DNA of 64,000 bases from Ruminiclostridium herbifermentans (GCF_005473905.2 NZ_CP061336.1:3464501-3528500); one strand, 5' to 3'; positions 1-8,860 are shown, numbered from the stretch's first letter. Made by a program: numbers and translations. The notes: a model not told the origin generated them from the sequence alone.

Positions 1-493
1 GATACTTTAGCCATACACTTTAAGAATAATTTAAATTTTTAGTATGCTTACATGCATTTTAAATTCTACACATCACACTGCTAAAAACCCACACGTGGGT
101 TTTTGACGCTCGAAAATGCACCATGTTTGCACAAATCATAATTTCGAGCTTATATCATGTAGCTAAAAATTTGATACTTTAGCCATACACTTTAAGTATA
201 ATTTAAATTTTTAGTATGCTCACATGCATTTTAAATTCTACCCATCACACTGCTAAAAAACCACACGTGGGTTTTTGCTGCTCGAAAATGCACCATGTTT
301 GCACAAATCATAATTTCGAGCTTATATCATGTAGCTAAAAATTTGATACTTTAGCCATACACTTTAAGTATAATTTAAATTTTTAGTATGCTCACATGCA
401 TTTTAAATTCTACACATCACACTGCTAAAAACCCACACGTGGGTTTTTGACGCTCGAAAATGCACCATGTTTGCACAAATCAAATTTTCGAGC
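1..493. repeat. 172-bp tandem repeat array, 2.9 copies
   Basis: Three head-to-tail copies start at 1, 173 and 345. The first two are exactly 172 bp and the third diverges after about 490. Copies differ by only a few bases. Each carries a near-perfect palindrome (AAAAACCCAC, two-base spacer, GTGGGTTTTT) that looks like a terminator on both strands. Each also carries a GCTCGAAA...TTTCGAGC pair closing a loop of about 26 bases. The array reaches base 1 and probably continues upstream. No open frame is convincing. It could be an array of small structured RNAs or simply duplicated intergenic DNA. Confidence 0.9.
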
Positions 494-779
494 TAGTCAC
501 ATCTAATTTTACAGTTAGTATCACACTTGTGTCTACTATAAATTTAAACATATTTTTGTAGCATATTTCACCTAGATTTTTTCATACATACATATTAGCT
601 ATATATTATTTATTTCCCAAAACTCAGACAAACTCATGTTATACACGTAAAAATAATTTGGAAATATCAGCAATAAATACAGCTTGTAAAAATTATTTCA
701 AATATCATTGTAATATATGTTATTATATGAAATATGCTTATCTTAGAATATAAAGAAAAGGCCATTAGCTAAAAAGAAT
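494..779. other. AT-rich intergenic stretch, nothing recognised
   Basis: This stretch lies between the tandem array and the uppP leader. No coding frame, strong hairpin or repeat seen elsewhere in the window was found. It presumably holds the uppP promoter, but no clear -35/-10 pair was assigned. Confidence 0.5.
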
Positions 780-859
780 GTGGAAGTAGTAGTCAAAAGA
801 CGCATACCTCCACCATATCTTTATCAAATTTAGTGCCTTAATCCGGCGTGGAGGTTAGT
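780..859 (+). promoter_or_regulatory. Candidate SD-sequestering leader of uppP
   Basis: ACCTCCAC at 806-813 is perfectly complementary to GTGGAGGT at 848-855, which contains the uppP Shine-Dalgarno sequence. The same segment can instead pair with GTGGAAGT at 780-787 with one mismatch. The two pairings exclude each other, which is the layout of a translational switch. No known riboswitch class was recognised. This is inference from complementarity only. Confidence 0.45.
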
Positions 860-1705
860 ATGGATAGTATATTGTTTATTTTAAAATCAATTATATTAGG
901 TATCGTTGAAGGAGTTACCGAATTTTTACCAGTTTCTTCAACTGGACATCTAGTAATTTTTGAGAATTTATTAGGTTTTAAAACTATAAGTTCAAACTAT
1001 GTTGAGATGTATACTTATGTTATTCAGCTTGGTGCTATATTAGCTGTTATAATTTTATACTGGAGCAAGATTAAAGATACACTTGTAAATTTCTTCCCAC
1101 ATAAGGTTGGTTATTCAAAATCTGGTTTCAAATTCTGGTTTATGATTTTTATTGCTTGTATTCCCGGTGGAATATTTGGAGTGTTACTTGATGATATAGC
1201 TGAAGAGTACTTATTCAAGCCCTTACCTGTTGCAATTACTCTGTTTTTAGGAGCTATATGGATGCTATACGCAGAAAACAAATTCAGAAACAACAATCTT
1301 GTAAAGCAGGAATTAAGTGTTACACCTAAGCAAGCTTTGATTGTTGGTGCATTTCAATGTTTGGCAATAATTCCGGGCATGTCTCGCTCAGCTTCAACTA
1401 TTATAGGAGGTTGGGTATCAGGTCTTTCAACTGTTGTTGCAGCTGAATTCTCCTTCTTTTTAGCAATACCTGTAATGGTGGGCATGAGTTTTCTGAAGAT
1501 AGTTAAAATGGGCGGCTTTGCTACTCTTACTCCTCTAGAAATGACTTCTCTAATTGTTGGGTTTATTGTTTCGTTTTTAGTAGCATTAGCTGTAATTAGC
1601 AAGTTTATTAATTATCTAAAAAAGAAACCTATGAAGGTTTTTGTATATTATAGAATGATATTTGCTGTGATTGTGTTGTTAGCTGGGTTAGTTGGGTTAT
1701 TTTGA
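860..1705 (+). CDS. uppP: Undecaprenyl-diphosphate phosphatase (UppP/BacA)
   Basis: Integral membrane enzyme that dephosphorylates undecaprenyl diphosphate to recycle the lipid carrier for peptidoglycan; overproduction gives bacitracin resistance in this family. Family signatures are visible: EGVTEFLPVSSTGH at residues 17-30 and PGMSRSAST in the second half, with multiple hydrophobic segments and a length (281 aa) typical of UppP. An in-frame GTG at 848 is inside the ribosome binding site, so the ATG at 860, 5 bases after GGAGG, is chosen. It is monocistronic, with a terminator about 60 bases after the stop. Its leader may control translation. Confidence 0.95.
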   Translation: MDSILFILKSIILGIVEGVTEFLPVSSTGHLVIFENLLGFKTISSNYVEMYTYVIQLGAILAVIILYWSKIKDTLVNFFPHKVGYSKSGFKFWFMIFIACIPGGIFGVLLDDIAEEYLFKPLPVAITLFLGAIWMLYAENKFRNNNLVKQELSVTPKQALIVGAFQCLAIIPGMSRSASTIIGGWVSGLSTVVAAEFSFFLAIPVMVGMSFLKIVKMGGFATLTPLEMTSLIVGFIVSFLVALAVISKFINYLKKKPMKVFVYYRMIFAVIVLLAGLVGLF

Positions 1706-1765
1706 TTACACTATCAATTAAAATAAAGTTTTATGTTTTCATATAGTGTAGTTTTCAAGACAATT

Positions 1766-1812
1766 ACTATCGGCTATATATAAAATGATATAAGCCGATA
1801 GTTTTGTTTATT
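1766..1812 (+). terminator. Rho-independent terminator of uppP
   Basis: Perfect 10-bp stem ACTATCGGCT (1766-1775) / AGCCGATAGT (1793-1802) followed by TTTTGTTTATTTT. Confidence 0.85.
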
Positions 1813-1850
1813 TTAATAAGTTTATAGTTAATAGATGCGAAAGATAATTT

Positions 1851-2215
1851 ATTAACATAGACTAATACCTAAATAGTTCTCAAGTTCTTCTATAAACAAA
1901 AAGTGCTTGTACAAGGCGATTTATCTGCGTAAAATTTTTTATATAAACTATCTTTATATAACTTTTTAGCGTTCCTGCATGCCTTTTTAAGATTAACCTC
2001 AGAATTCAATAAGTCAAAATGATTATCTGCTTTATCATACTTTATCTTTAATATTGCGCTTAACTTTTTAAAATATTTCTGTCTAGTACATTGCTTTCTA
2101 AAAGATTAAAATAAAGAAAAAACCAAAGTTCTACGCATTCATTTGACCATATTGGTATGTAACCTCTTTTTTCATCAGTAAAAAAACATCATTAAATTGT
2201 CCACGATAAATATTA
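1851..2215 (-). pseudogene. Remnant of an RloB-like (abortive-infection type) gene
   Basis: No long open frame exists, but three minus-strand segments read as one decayed protein. The first, around 2180-2080, contains SNECVELWFFLYF, like the SNPCFELWLLLHF core of RloB-domain proteins. The second, around 2090-1905 in another frame, has YFKKLSAILKIKYDK and a NAKKLY helix. The last, in a third frame, ends FLFIEELENYLGIS. At least two frameshifts separate them. RloB-like proteins accompany some restriction or abortive-infection loci. The 5' end of the remnant is not defined. Assignment rests on remembered family motifs. Confidence 0.55.
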
Positions 2216-2369
2216 GTAATATTTGAAATTTTAATAAAATGCTTACTAAATTGTATTGTTTATGTAATTTATTAAGCTTATAATGTGCTTAGGATTAAAC
2301 TCATCTTTCAGGTCTTAACATTTCTTTTAAATTAGTGATGTCTTAATAATTTATATTGGAGGTTATTTT

Positions 2370-3314
2370 ATGAGGCATGTAAATGAAATAGTTCCCTACA
2401 ATGAATTTTGGGGAAATTGCATTACAAATATGTTTACTTCAATTCTTCAAAAGGAACACCCCAGCTATGTGCCACTAGTTTATTCGAATAGTTATGAGTA
2501 TCATATCAGTCCTTTCCGTTTAGATTACACCAAAGAATATTATGATTTTTTTGGAGATAACATTTTTGTTTTTAACAGATATAATTTTTTCAATAAAGAA
2601 AATTTCCTTCCGGAACTAAAGAATATAATTATTAATAATCCGTATGTAACCTTATATGTTGATTTATTCTACTGGAATAAGGACTGTACATATTATAACA
2701 GAATACACTCTAATCATTTTGCATTTGTTATTGGATTTGATGAGGAAGAAGATGTATTTTATGCCTTTGAAGATGATGTCAGTTTAAACTATGACTTACG
2801 GAAAATTCCTACTCAAAATGTTATACAGGCTTTTCATTCAGAGTTTAAGGAAGATTATGAAGATTATAGAATTATTACATTTAAAAATAATGATCTTAAG
2901 CCCTATGTCTTAGACTTAGATAATATTAAAGCAGATTCTGAAAGGTTGATACATAGATTAGAATTTTTTCTAGAAAGAAAACATGTTCTAGACGAGGAGC
3001 GTCCTCTTACAGAGATTACTAACGTCCATCACTATACATATGAATTCGGAAAAATATCTAACAGGATGAAGGGAAATATCATTTTCTTTAGAAAATTAAG
3101 AGATAGCGGTATTATCAGCCAAGAACTTTCTGATGAACTTATTCAAATTGCTGATGAAATGATTAAAAAGTGGATGCTGGTTAAAAATATTTTCTTTAAC
3201 CACTGTCTGCGCAAGAAATTTTCAGAAATTGAAAAGGTTGAAAAACGCATAAGTGAACTTTTTATAAAAGAAAAAGATATGTGGTCAAAGCTTGTAGAAT
3301 ATAAACCTGTTTAA
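2370..3314 (+). CDS. BtrH N-terminal / C39-like cysteine hydrolase-fold protein
   Basis: A 314-aa soluble protein with no signal peptide or membrane segment. An early cysteine in GNCITN (C17) and a histidine in HSNHFAFVIGFDEEED (H116 region), followed by an acidic FEDD, fit the Cys-His-Asp layout of the papain-like fold in BtrH_N and C39-like families. BtrH-type proteins act as acyl or aminoacyl transferases in butirosin and peptide natural-product pathways. The C-terminal 150 residues are charged and helical. GGAGG lies 7 bases before the ATG. It stands alone with no biosynthetic neighbours, so its substrate cannot be guessed. Confidence 0.55.
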   Translation: MRHVNEIVPYNEFWGNCITNMFTSILQKEHPSYVPLVYSNSYEYHISPFRLDYTKEYYDFFGDNIFVFNRYNFFNKENFLPELKNIIINNPYVTLYVDLFYWNKDCTYYNRIHSNHFAFVIGFDEEEDVFYAFEDDVSLNYDLRKIPTQNVIQAFHSEFKEDYEDYRIITFKNNDLKPYVLDLDNIKADSERLIHRLEFFLERKHVLDEERPLTEITNVHHYTYEFGKISNRMKGNIIFFRKLRDSGIISQELSDELIQIADEMIKKWMLVKNIFFNHCLRKKFSEIEKVEKRISELFIKEKDMWSKLVEYKPV

Positions 3315-3604
3315 GCATTCGTTATATTACCTAATAAAAAGCAACGTTACCTTTTAGATATTAGAAAAGATAGATGCTTTCTTTGACAAGCAATATGAAT
3401 TATAGCAGCTTGAAAGAAAGTGGCTTTATAAGCTTCATCCTTATGGTGATGCTGGGTATAACAGAAATCAAAAAAGTATTTCTAAATTGTAACCACTTTT
3501 TTCTTTCATCTAGTATATACTTGTATATATAGAGTAGTGGACTTTTGATTATTAAAAGTCTATCTCTACTTAATTTTAGCAAAGTATATAGGAGAGTTGC
3601 ATTT

Positions 3605-5866
3605 ATGAAAAAAACTATTACCTTTTTGTTGTTGTTAGTTATATTTTTTACAAGCTTTAATATTAATACAGGAGCAGAAGAAATAACGCTCTTGCCAGCT
3701 GTTGAAACAACCAGTACTGGCGATAAATGGGGCTATATAGATCAAACTGGTCTATTTGTGATTAAGCCTACATATGACTTTGCTACAGAGTTCAATGACA
3801 AAGGAATAGCAATTGTCAAAAACAATACTAATAATGAATTTGATTATGGGGATGTTTATTTTATTAACAAATCAGGTGAGGTTGTTTCAGGCCCATTTAC
3901 CTCATATACACCTGTATTTACAAATGGTTTAGCTATAATTGTAACTGATAAAGCAACCTCATTTGTTGTTGATGAAACAGGTAAAGTTATCTTACAGAGC
4001 AAATATCCTCTTGATAATTATTCAGAAAACCTATTAAGCTTTTATGATTCGTCAAAAAACTGCTATGGCTTTATGGACTTAAAAGGCAAAATAGTTTTGC
4101 CTGCAAAATACTATAGCGTGGAACCCTTTAAAAATGGAAAAGCTATAGTTCAGCTAAATGCTGATACATATTCTGTCATAGATAAAAATGGTAAGGTTCT
4201 AGAAAATATAAAAAGTTATAATAATTATAGTTCTTCTGAGGGACTTACTGTTTATTACGATGAAAAAAGCAGCAAGTATGGATATAAGTTATTTAATGGT
4301 ACAGTTTCTATAAAACCACAATATAAATCAGCAGAACCCTTCAAGGACGGGTATGCTATAATAAGTATTTCTCATGGAGAATATGGACAGCGCTATGGCT
4401 TGATAAATAAAAAGGGTGAATACGTTGTAAAACCTGAGTATTCTGAAATTTTATATCTAGGACAGGGTTTATACGCTGTTGCAAAAAACTTTGACTTGTT
4501 TAGTAATTACTATGCCCCTAAAGCACTAATGAATATTAAAGGTGAATTGCTAACTGACTACCAGTTCAACAATATTTCAGAGTTTGTAGGTAAATATGCA
4601 ATTGCAAATCAAAATGCCACTACCCTTTTCATTGATAAAGAAGGAAATATTGTAGAGAATCTTCCACAGCTTAAAGGCATTGGTTATATGGAATTTATTG
4701 GAGATATCATCAAAGCCCAGGTTGATGGTGGTTTAATATATTTTGACAATGAAGGTAATATTATATGGCAAAAAAATGATACAGTACCTCTTAGCAATAA
4801 TATAAGTGTAAGCAAACACAAGTACAGAAGAGACTATCTTACGTATATTGAGTATCCTGAAGTAAAAGGTATGAAAGATACTGCCATTCAGGAAACCGTT
4901 AATGAAAGATTAAAGAAATTCTTCCTTGATGGCTATGAGGGTGACCCAGTTGAAATAAAGAGTACTACCTATGATAATGCAGAGTACCTAGATGAAGAAT
5001 ATTATGAAGACATTTCTATAAAATATAACCTTGAAAAAAATAAAGACTTGCTTATTATAGAAAAATCAGGTTATTGGTATCCTATTGGTGCTGCACATGG
5101 TATGCCTTCAAAAAAATATCTATATATCGACACTAACACCGGAGCATTTTACCAACTGAAAGATTTGTTTAAGGCTAATAGTAAATATTCAGAAAAGCTT
5201 TCCTCCATTGTAAATAACCAATTTGCCTTAAATAAAAGAATTGGGGATATATCTGGAGAAATTAGCTACTTTGTTGATAAGGTAGAGGTTTCAGCAGAGC
5301 AACCTTTCATTATAGGAAAAGACTCTTTAAAAGTATATTATTATCCTTATGATATTTCTAGCTATGCAGCTGGTTTTATTGAATTTGAAATTCCATATGG
5401 CCAATTAACAAGTATAATTGACACAAAAGGAGCCTTTTGGAATTCCTTTGATAAAGTAATATTATCAAAGAAAATAAACGTAATATCCTATGGTATTACT
5501 ACTGATACTGTTAAATCTATAGAAAGTGTTATAGATTTCTATGAAAAAAATCTGATTGAAGCTATAAACAGCAACAAATTTTCAAAAGTAGAAAGCTGTC
5601 TGCTGAAGGGAAGTAATCTGTATAATTCACAAAAAAAGCTAGTTCCTTACCTTTATAATAAAAATACAAAGGAAAAGCTCATTAATTATGAGATTTATGC
5701 AATTGATTACGACTACGTAAACCAGCAATACAGAGCATATGTTTTGGAAGAAATCGCAATTAAATACTCTGGAAAAAACTATGTCAACAATAAATATAGT
5801 TGGTGTTATACCTTAAAGGCTGACAGTACAGGAAATTTAAAGATGACTGATATTTTCAAATGGTAA
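3605..5866 (+). CDS. Exported WG-repeat protein with DUF4163/DUF3298 and NTF2-like C-terminus
   Basis: The 753-aa protein begins with a signal peptide (KK then a Leu/Phe-rich core) and no lipobox, so it is probably secreted or anchored outside the cell. Residues about 35-410 hold a series of WG-type beta repeats with recurrent units such as WGYIDQTG, YGFMDLKGK and YGLINKKGEYV. Residues about 415-640 resemble the DUF4163/DUF3298 domains found with RsiV and PdaC, with the GAAHG motif. The last 110 residues look like the NTF2-like domain of TcaA. GGAGAG at 3591 precedes the ATG at 3605; a longer frame from 3545 lacks a good ribosome site. A binding or cell-envelope role is likely but not proven. 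Confidence 0.75.
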   Translation: MKKTITFLLLLVIFFTSFNINTGAEEITLLPAVETTSTGDKWGYIDQTGLFVIKPTYDFATEFNDKGIAIVKNNTNNEFDYGDVYFINKSGEVVSGPFTSYTPVFTNGLAIIVTDKATSFVVDETGKVILQSKYPLDNYSENLLSFYDSSKNCYGFMDLKGKIVLPAKYYSVEPFKNGKAIVQLNADTYSVIDKNGKVLENIKSYNNYSSSEGLTVYYDEKSSKYGYKLFNGTVSIKPQYKSAEPFKDGYAIISISHGEYGQRYGLINKKGEYVVKPEYSEILYLGQGLYAVAKNFDLFSNYYAPKALMNIKGELLTDYQFNNISEFVGKYAIANQNATTLFIDKEGNIVENLPQLKGIGYMEFIGDIIKAQVDGGLIYFDNEGNIIWQKNDTVPLSNNISVSKHKYRRDYLTYIEYPEVKGMKDTAIQETVNERLKKFFLDGYEGDPVEIKSTTYDNAEYLDEEYYEDISIKYNLEKNKDLLIIEKSGYWYPIGAAHGMPSKKYLYIDTNTGAFYQLKDLFKANSKYSEKLSSIVNNQFALNKRIGDISGEISYFVDKVEVSAEQPFIIGKDSLKVYYYPYDISSYAAGFIEFEIPYGQLTSIIDTKGAFWNSFDKVILSKKINVISYGITTDTVKSIESVIDFYEKNLIEAINSNKFSKVESCLLKGSNLYNSQKKLVPYLYNKNTKEKLINYEIYAIDYDYVNQQYRAYVLEEIAIKYSGKNYVNNKYSWCYTLKADSTGNLKMTDIFKW

Positions 5867-5917
5867 TGAAGACATTGTTTAAAGGTGCATTAAAATTAGT
5901 AAAATTATTGAGATGAT

Positions 5918-5962
5918 AAAAGAGGTTACAGATTGCTAAAAAGCTGTAACCTCTTTTAAAAT
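5918..5962 (+). terminator. Terminator of the WG-repeat gene
   Basis: A 14-bp stem AAAAGAGGTTACAG / CTGTAACCTCTTTT (5918-5931 with 5944-5957) followed by A/T-rich sequence. It can serve transcripts from both sides. Confidence 0.8.
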
Positions 5963-6082
5963 GCTTAAATGTTAAATTAAATTACCGACAATTGCACTGT
6001 GTAGTTAGTAGTCATAATTTACACAATAAAAAGTTGGTAAGTAGCATATACAAGTATTAAATATACTCTATCATAAGCCACC

Positions 6083-6856
6083 TTAAACACATGTATATCC
6101 ACCATCAACAGGAAGAATTACACCTGTTACATAGGCAGAGTTTTCTGATGCTAAAAATAAAGTAGCAGTATCTAACTCTCCCTCATTCCCATATCTTCCA
6201 ACAGGAACACTGGCCTTCATATAGTTTGTGAAGTACTCTGTATTTAAAGTATCAACAGTTAACTCAGTAGCAAAATATCCCGGGCATAAACAATTTACAG
6301 TTATATTATGCTTAGCCCATTCCGCTGCTAATGCTCTGGTTAAATTCACTACGCCTCCCTTAGCAGCATGATATGCTGCAGCAGGTAATGCCATATTTCC
6401 AACCATACCATACATTGATGATATATTTATAATACGTCCATATTTATTTTCAATCATAAGTTTGCCAAACTCACGAGCTATCTTGAATACACCATCCAAA
6501 TCAACTGAAATTGTATAACTCCAATCATCATCTGTAGTTTCTTCAGCTGGGCCAACACCACCTGAGCCTGCATTGTTAATCAATATATCAGCTTTACCAT
6601 ATTCAGCTTTTACAGCTGCAACTGCAGATTTAATTGATGCAATATCTGTGACATCACATTGTATTGATAAACATTTAACACCTAATTCTCTTAATTCATC
6701 TGCTACCTTATCCAATTTTTCTTTACGTCTGGCTAGTATTGCAATATCAGCACCTTGACCCGCTAATGCTTTGGCCATCTGTACACCTAGTCCTGATGAA
6801 GCTCCAGTTACTACAGCTACTTTACCCTTTAAATCAAATAAATTCTTTGAATTCAT
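6083..6856 (-). CDS. SDR family NAD(P)-dependent oxidoreductase
   Basis: Classical short-chain dehydrogenase of 257 aa. The cofactor motif TGASSGLG lies near residue 18, NNAG near residue 93, and the catalytic Ser (ISSMYG) and YHAAK follow. The C-terminal VTGVILPVDGGY is typical. The sequence is closest in feel to gluconate 5-dehydrogenase or 3-oxoacyl-ACP reductase-like sugar dehydrogenases, but the substrate cannot be set from sequence. AGGAGG lies upstream of the ATG. It appears monocistronic, with a highly structured leader about 100 bases upstream. Confidence 0.9.
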   Translation of the reverse strand: MNSKNLFDLKGKVAVVTGASSGLGVQMAKALAGQGADIAILARRKEKLDKVADELRELGVKCLSIQCDVTDIASIKSAVAAVKAEYGKADILINNAGSGGVGPAEETTDDDWSYTISVDLDGVFKIAREFGKLMIENKYGRIINISSMYGMVGNMALPAAAYHAAKGGVVNLTRALAAEWAKHNITVNCLCPGYFATELTVDTLNTEYFTNYMKASVPVGRYGNEGELDTATLFLASENSAYVTGVILPVDGGYTCV

Positions 6857-6956
6857 AATAAGCCTCCTATCCTATCTGAGCTACGATAATGTTAATATTT
6901 GCTAACAACTACTACTTCCAACTATCCTAAAAAAGATACATAAAATGTTTTAAATG

Positions 6957-7026
6957 AACTTTCGCACATAAAAGTCTATCGATGAGAGAGATTTAGCTGC
7001 GAAAGTTGTAGCTTTAATTAAATCTC
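6957..7026 (-). promoter_or_regulatory. Interlocked inverted repeats (pseudoknot-like) upstream of the SDR gene
   Basis: Two perfect inverted repeats interlock: AACTTTCGCA (6957-6966) with TGCGAAAGTT (6998-7007), and GAGATTTA (6988-6995) with TAAATCTC (7019-7026). In the SDR transcript the loop of one stem would pair with sequence downstream of it, an H-type pseudoknot with a 10-bp and an 8-bp stem. No known riboswitch was recognised. The rest of 6857-7226 is AT-rich and empty. Confidence 0.45.
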
Positions 7027-7226
7027 AGCTTAAAATTTAGCATTCATATAATTAAACGAATATATTAAAAAAATAACAAACATCGTTATTTATTTAACAA
7101 TTTAATTTTATCACACTAATAAAAATAAGTCCAGCAAAATTAATTTTTTGTCTTATTTAATAATATTTTGTCGTTCTTTGACTTGTATATATCCTTAGTT
7201 TATATCCTGTTTTTATATACTAATAG

Positions 7227-7260
7227 AAAAGACAGAGTTATAAAATCTCTGTCTTTTTTT
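7227..7260 (-). terminator. Bidirectional terminator after the 49-aa gene
   Basis: Stem AAAAGACAGAG (7227-7237) / CTCTGTCTTTT (7247-7257). It lies just beyond the stop of the small minus-strand gene, with a T run on the plus side and TTTTC on the minus side. Confidence 0.75.
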
Positions 7261-7269
7261 TAAAATTCA

Positions 7270-7419
7270 TTAATCTGTTTTTTCTGTCTCTTTTCCAAAC
7301 ACCGCTCTAGCACTTTCAGCTTGTGGGTTATGTTTTATATTCTTTGATGGGAAAGCACCATCTTGTAGTTTGCTTTTTGTATTTCTATTTTTCTTGTTTT
7401 TTCCCATTATTTTACCCAT
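7270..7419 (-). CDS. Small conserved-looking basic protein (49 aa)
   Basis: This short ORF reads MGKIMGKNKK, then a basic stretch, then NIKHNPQAESARAVFG near the end. That C-terminal segment resembles a family of tiny clostridial proteins (the CPC_1213 type). GGAG sits 8 bases before the ATG and a terminator follows at once, which supports a real gene. Function is unknown; no signal peptide or membrane segment is seen. Confidence 0.65.
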   Translation of the reverse strand: MGKIMGKNKKNRNTKSKLQDGAFPSKNIKHNPQAESARAVFGKETEKTD

Positions 7420-7579
7420 TATTATCACTCCAAAAATTTTATTGTGTGCTTATAAAAACAAATTCAATTTATATATAGTATAAATATAAATTATTATTTT
7501 ATTCACTTAAGGCGGTACTTAGATTAATATATTTGCTTGAATTTGTGGGTGAAGAATAGTTAATTCTACTATGGTCTGT

Positions 7580-7805
7580 TGTAAAACAAGAAATAATATA
7601 TATCTATAATAATCTGCTTATATAATACTCCCGTGCAATATATCTATTGCTTGCTCCCGAAATTAGCGCTGAAATAATTACGGTGAAGAACAAACACTTT
7701 TGACGACCGTATTACCAAGGTATCCTGAGTTAATACTTACAGCTACTTTACTTCCGCTATGTCGGCTATAATACTTGTTTTTCCCTTATTATTTCTAGCA
7801 TCAAT
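7580..7805. repeat. Interspersed inverted-repeat element, family 1, copy A
   Basis: This MITE-like element shares blocks such as ACTCCCGTGCAATATAT, GAAATAATTACGGTGAAGA and TATTATTTCTAGCATCA with copies near 18.9, 24.8, 39.0 and 40.7 kb. Its right part stops just short of the stop codon of the next gene, suggesting truncation. Left of it, 7500-7560 resembles part of the second repeat family. Confidence 0.8.
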
Positions 7806-7810
7806 TCCAG

Positions 7811-8293
7811 TTATTCTTCTTTTAAAGCTTGCTCCTTTTTTTCCTTCTCTATCTTTCTCCAGTGGTAAGCGAAGGTTGGTAATGCAACTATTACAACAGC
7901 AATAGACTTTGCTACATTTTTTTTACTATTTATTAATTGGTTATTATAGTTCATTTTTTGATTATACTCATTTATTTTCTGCTCTTCTTCATATCTCTTA
8001 AATTCTTCTTCAGTCATAGAAGGAGTCTTCTGAATAGGATATGCCTCATAATAATAATTTGTAGGAAATAGGACATCAGTAATATTCTGTACTGTAAAAA
8101 TCAATCCAATTAGTATCATCATTAGTGAAACAAAGCTTACTAGATATAAATATATGTTTCTCAATTTTGACATAGTTAACGCCTCTTCCTTTATAGATAT
8201 TAATGCAAACAAACCAATTACAAAAATTATAAAAAGCACTAAGCTACCTATTATTAAAACTACCTCCATATCAAGCCATTTCAATTTATGCAA
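7811..8293 (-). CDS. Small membrane protein of unknown function
   Basis: A 160-aa protein with hydrophobic segments near residues 9-34 and 45-70, a polar tyrosine- and glutamate-rich middle, and a third hydrophobic stretch (SIAVVIVALPTFAYHWR) near residue 130 before a basic-acidic tail. This suggests three membrane spans. The start is uncertain: TTG at 8293 has a GGTGAG upstream, while the ATG at 8269 lacks a clear site. No family was recognised with confidence. Confidence 0.65.
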   Translation of the reverse strand: MHKLKWLDMEVVLIIGSLVLFIIFVIGLFALISIKEEALTMSKLRNIYLYLVSFVSLMMILIGLIFTVQNITDVLFPTNYYYEAYPIQKTPSMTEEEFKRYEEEQKINEYNQKMNYNNQLINSKKNVAKSIAVVIVALPTFAYHWRKIEKEKKEQALKEE

Positions 8294-8456
8294 ATATATT
8301 AACTCTCACCATGTAAAAATGTAGGTGTGAGAACTTATATATAAATTAATTCAAATTTCATATAAATAAGACAATACTTTGTAAGCTAACCATTTAAATT
8401 CCCACACCTTAAATTCCCACACCGATAGACTTATACACGCAAAATGTTCTATTCAT

Positions 8457-8726
8457 TTATTCTACTTTTCCAACTGAATTTTCATATTCCTTTAACTCAT
8501 CCTTAGATATTTTATCAACAAATGCATTTTCCAAAACACTCTCAGCAGAACAGCTTGTTGTATAGTACCAATCCTTAACACTCTTTTCAACCTGAGCATC
8601 AGTTCCTTCAGGCTTTTTGGGATATACTGCTATAACCTTTTTAGTATCCTTATCCTTTAATCCTATCCTTTGAGTTCCTTCAAATTTTCTCATAATTTTA
8701 TTCATGCCCTGCATATGCTTACTCAC
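8457..8726 (-). CDS. Hypothetical protein (89 aa)
   Basis: The protein contains AVYPKKPEGTDAQVEKSV and CSAESVLENAF and is soluble and mixed-charge. Function was not recognised. The frame begins at GTG 8726, with ATGs at 8714 and 8705 as alternatives. None has its own strong ribosome site. The strong AGGAGGG at 8751-8758 instead serves a seven-codon ORF that ends exactly over this start, so translation may be coupled. Confidence 0.6.
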   Translation of the reverse strand: MSKHMQGMNKIMRKFEGTQRIGLKDKDTKKVIAVYPKKPEGTDAQVEKSVKDWYYTTSCSAESVLENAFVDKISKDELKEYENSVGKVE

Positions 8727-8742
8727 TTAAGAGTAGGAGCAT
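8719..8742 (-). CDS. Possible leader peptide (7 codons)
   Basis: The ORF reads MLLLLSE then TAA, 9 bases after AGGAGGG. Its stop overlaps the GTG start of the 89-aa gene (GTGAGTAA). CTCCT inside it can pair with AGGAG of its own ribosome site. It may be a translational-coupling leader, or chance. Confidence 0.35.
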   Translation of the reverse strand: MLLLLSE

Positions 8743-8860
8743 GAGTTTCTTCCCTCCTATATTCTATAATTTATTTTTTATTTTCTTAATTATTCCTGTT
8801 AATTTTAAATTTAAACTTTATAGTATAATGCCCAATTTAAATCAAAAAATTCTATTATAT

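Noticed and set aside
1..493. CRISPR array
   Set aside because: Repeat units are 172 bp and contiguous, without short repeats separated by variable spacers.
848..859. GTG start at 848 for uppP
   Set aside because: This GTG forms part of the Shine-Dalgarno sequence of the ATG at 860. The same artefact was rejected at 13056, 27966 and 40444.
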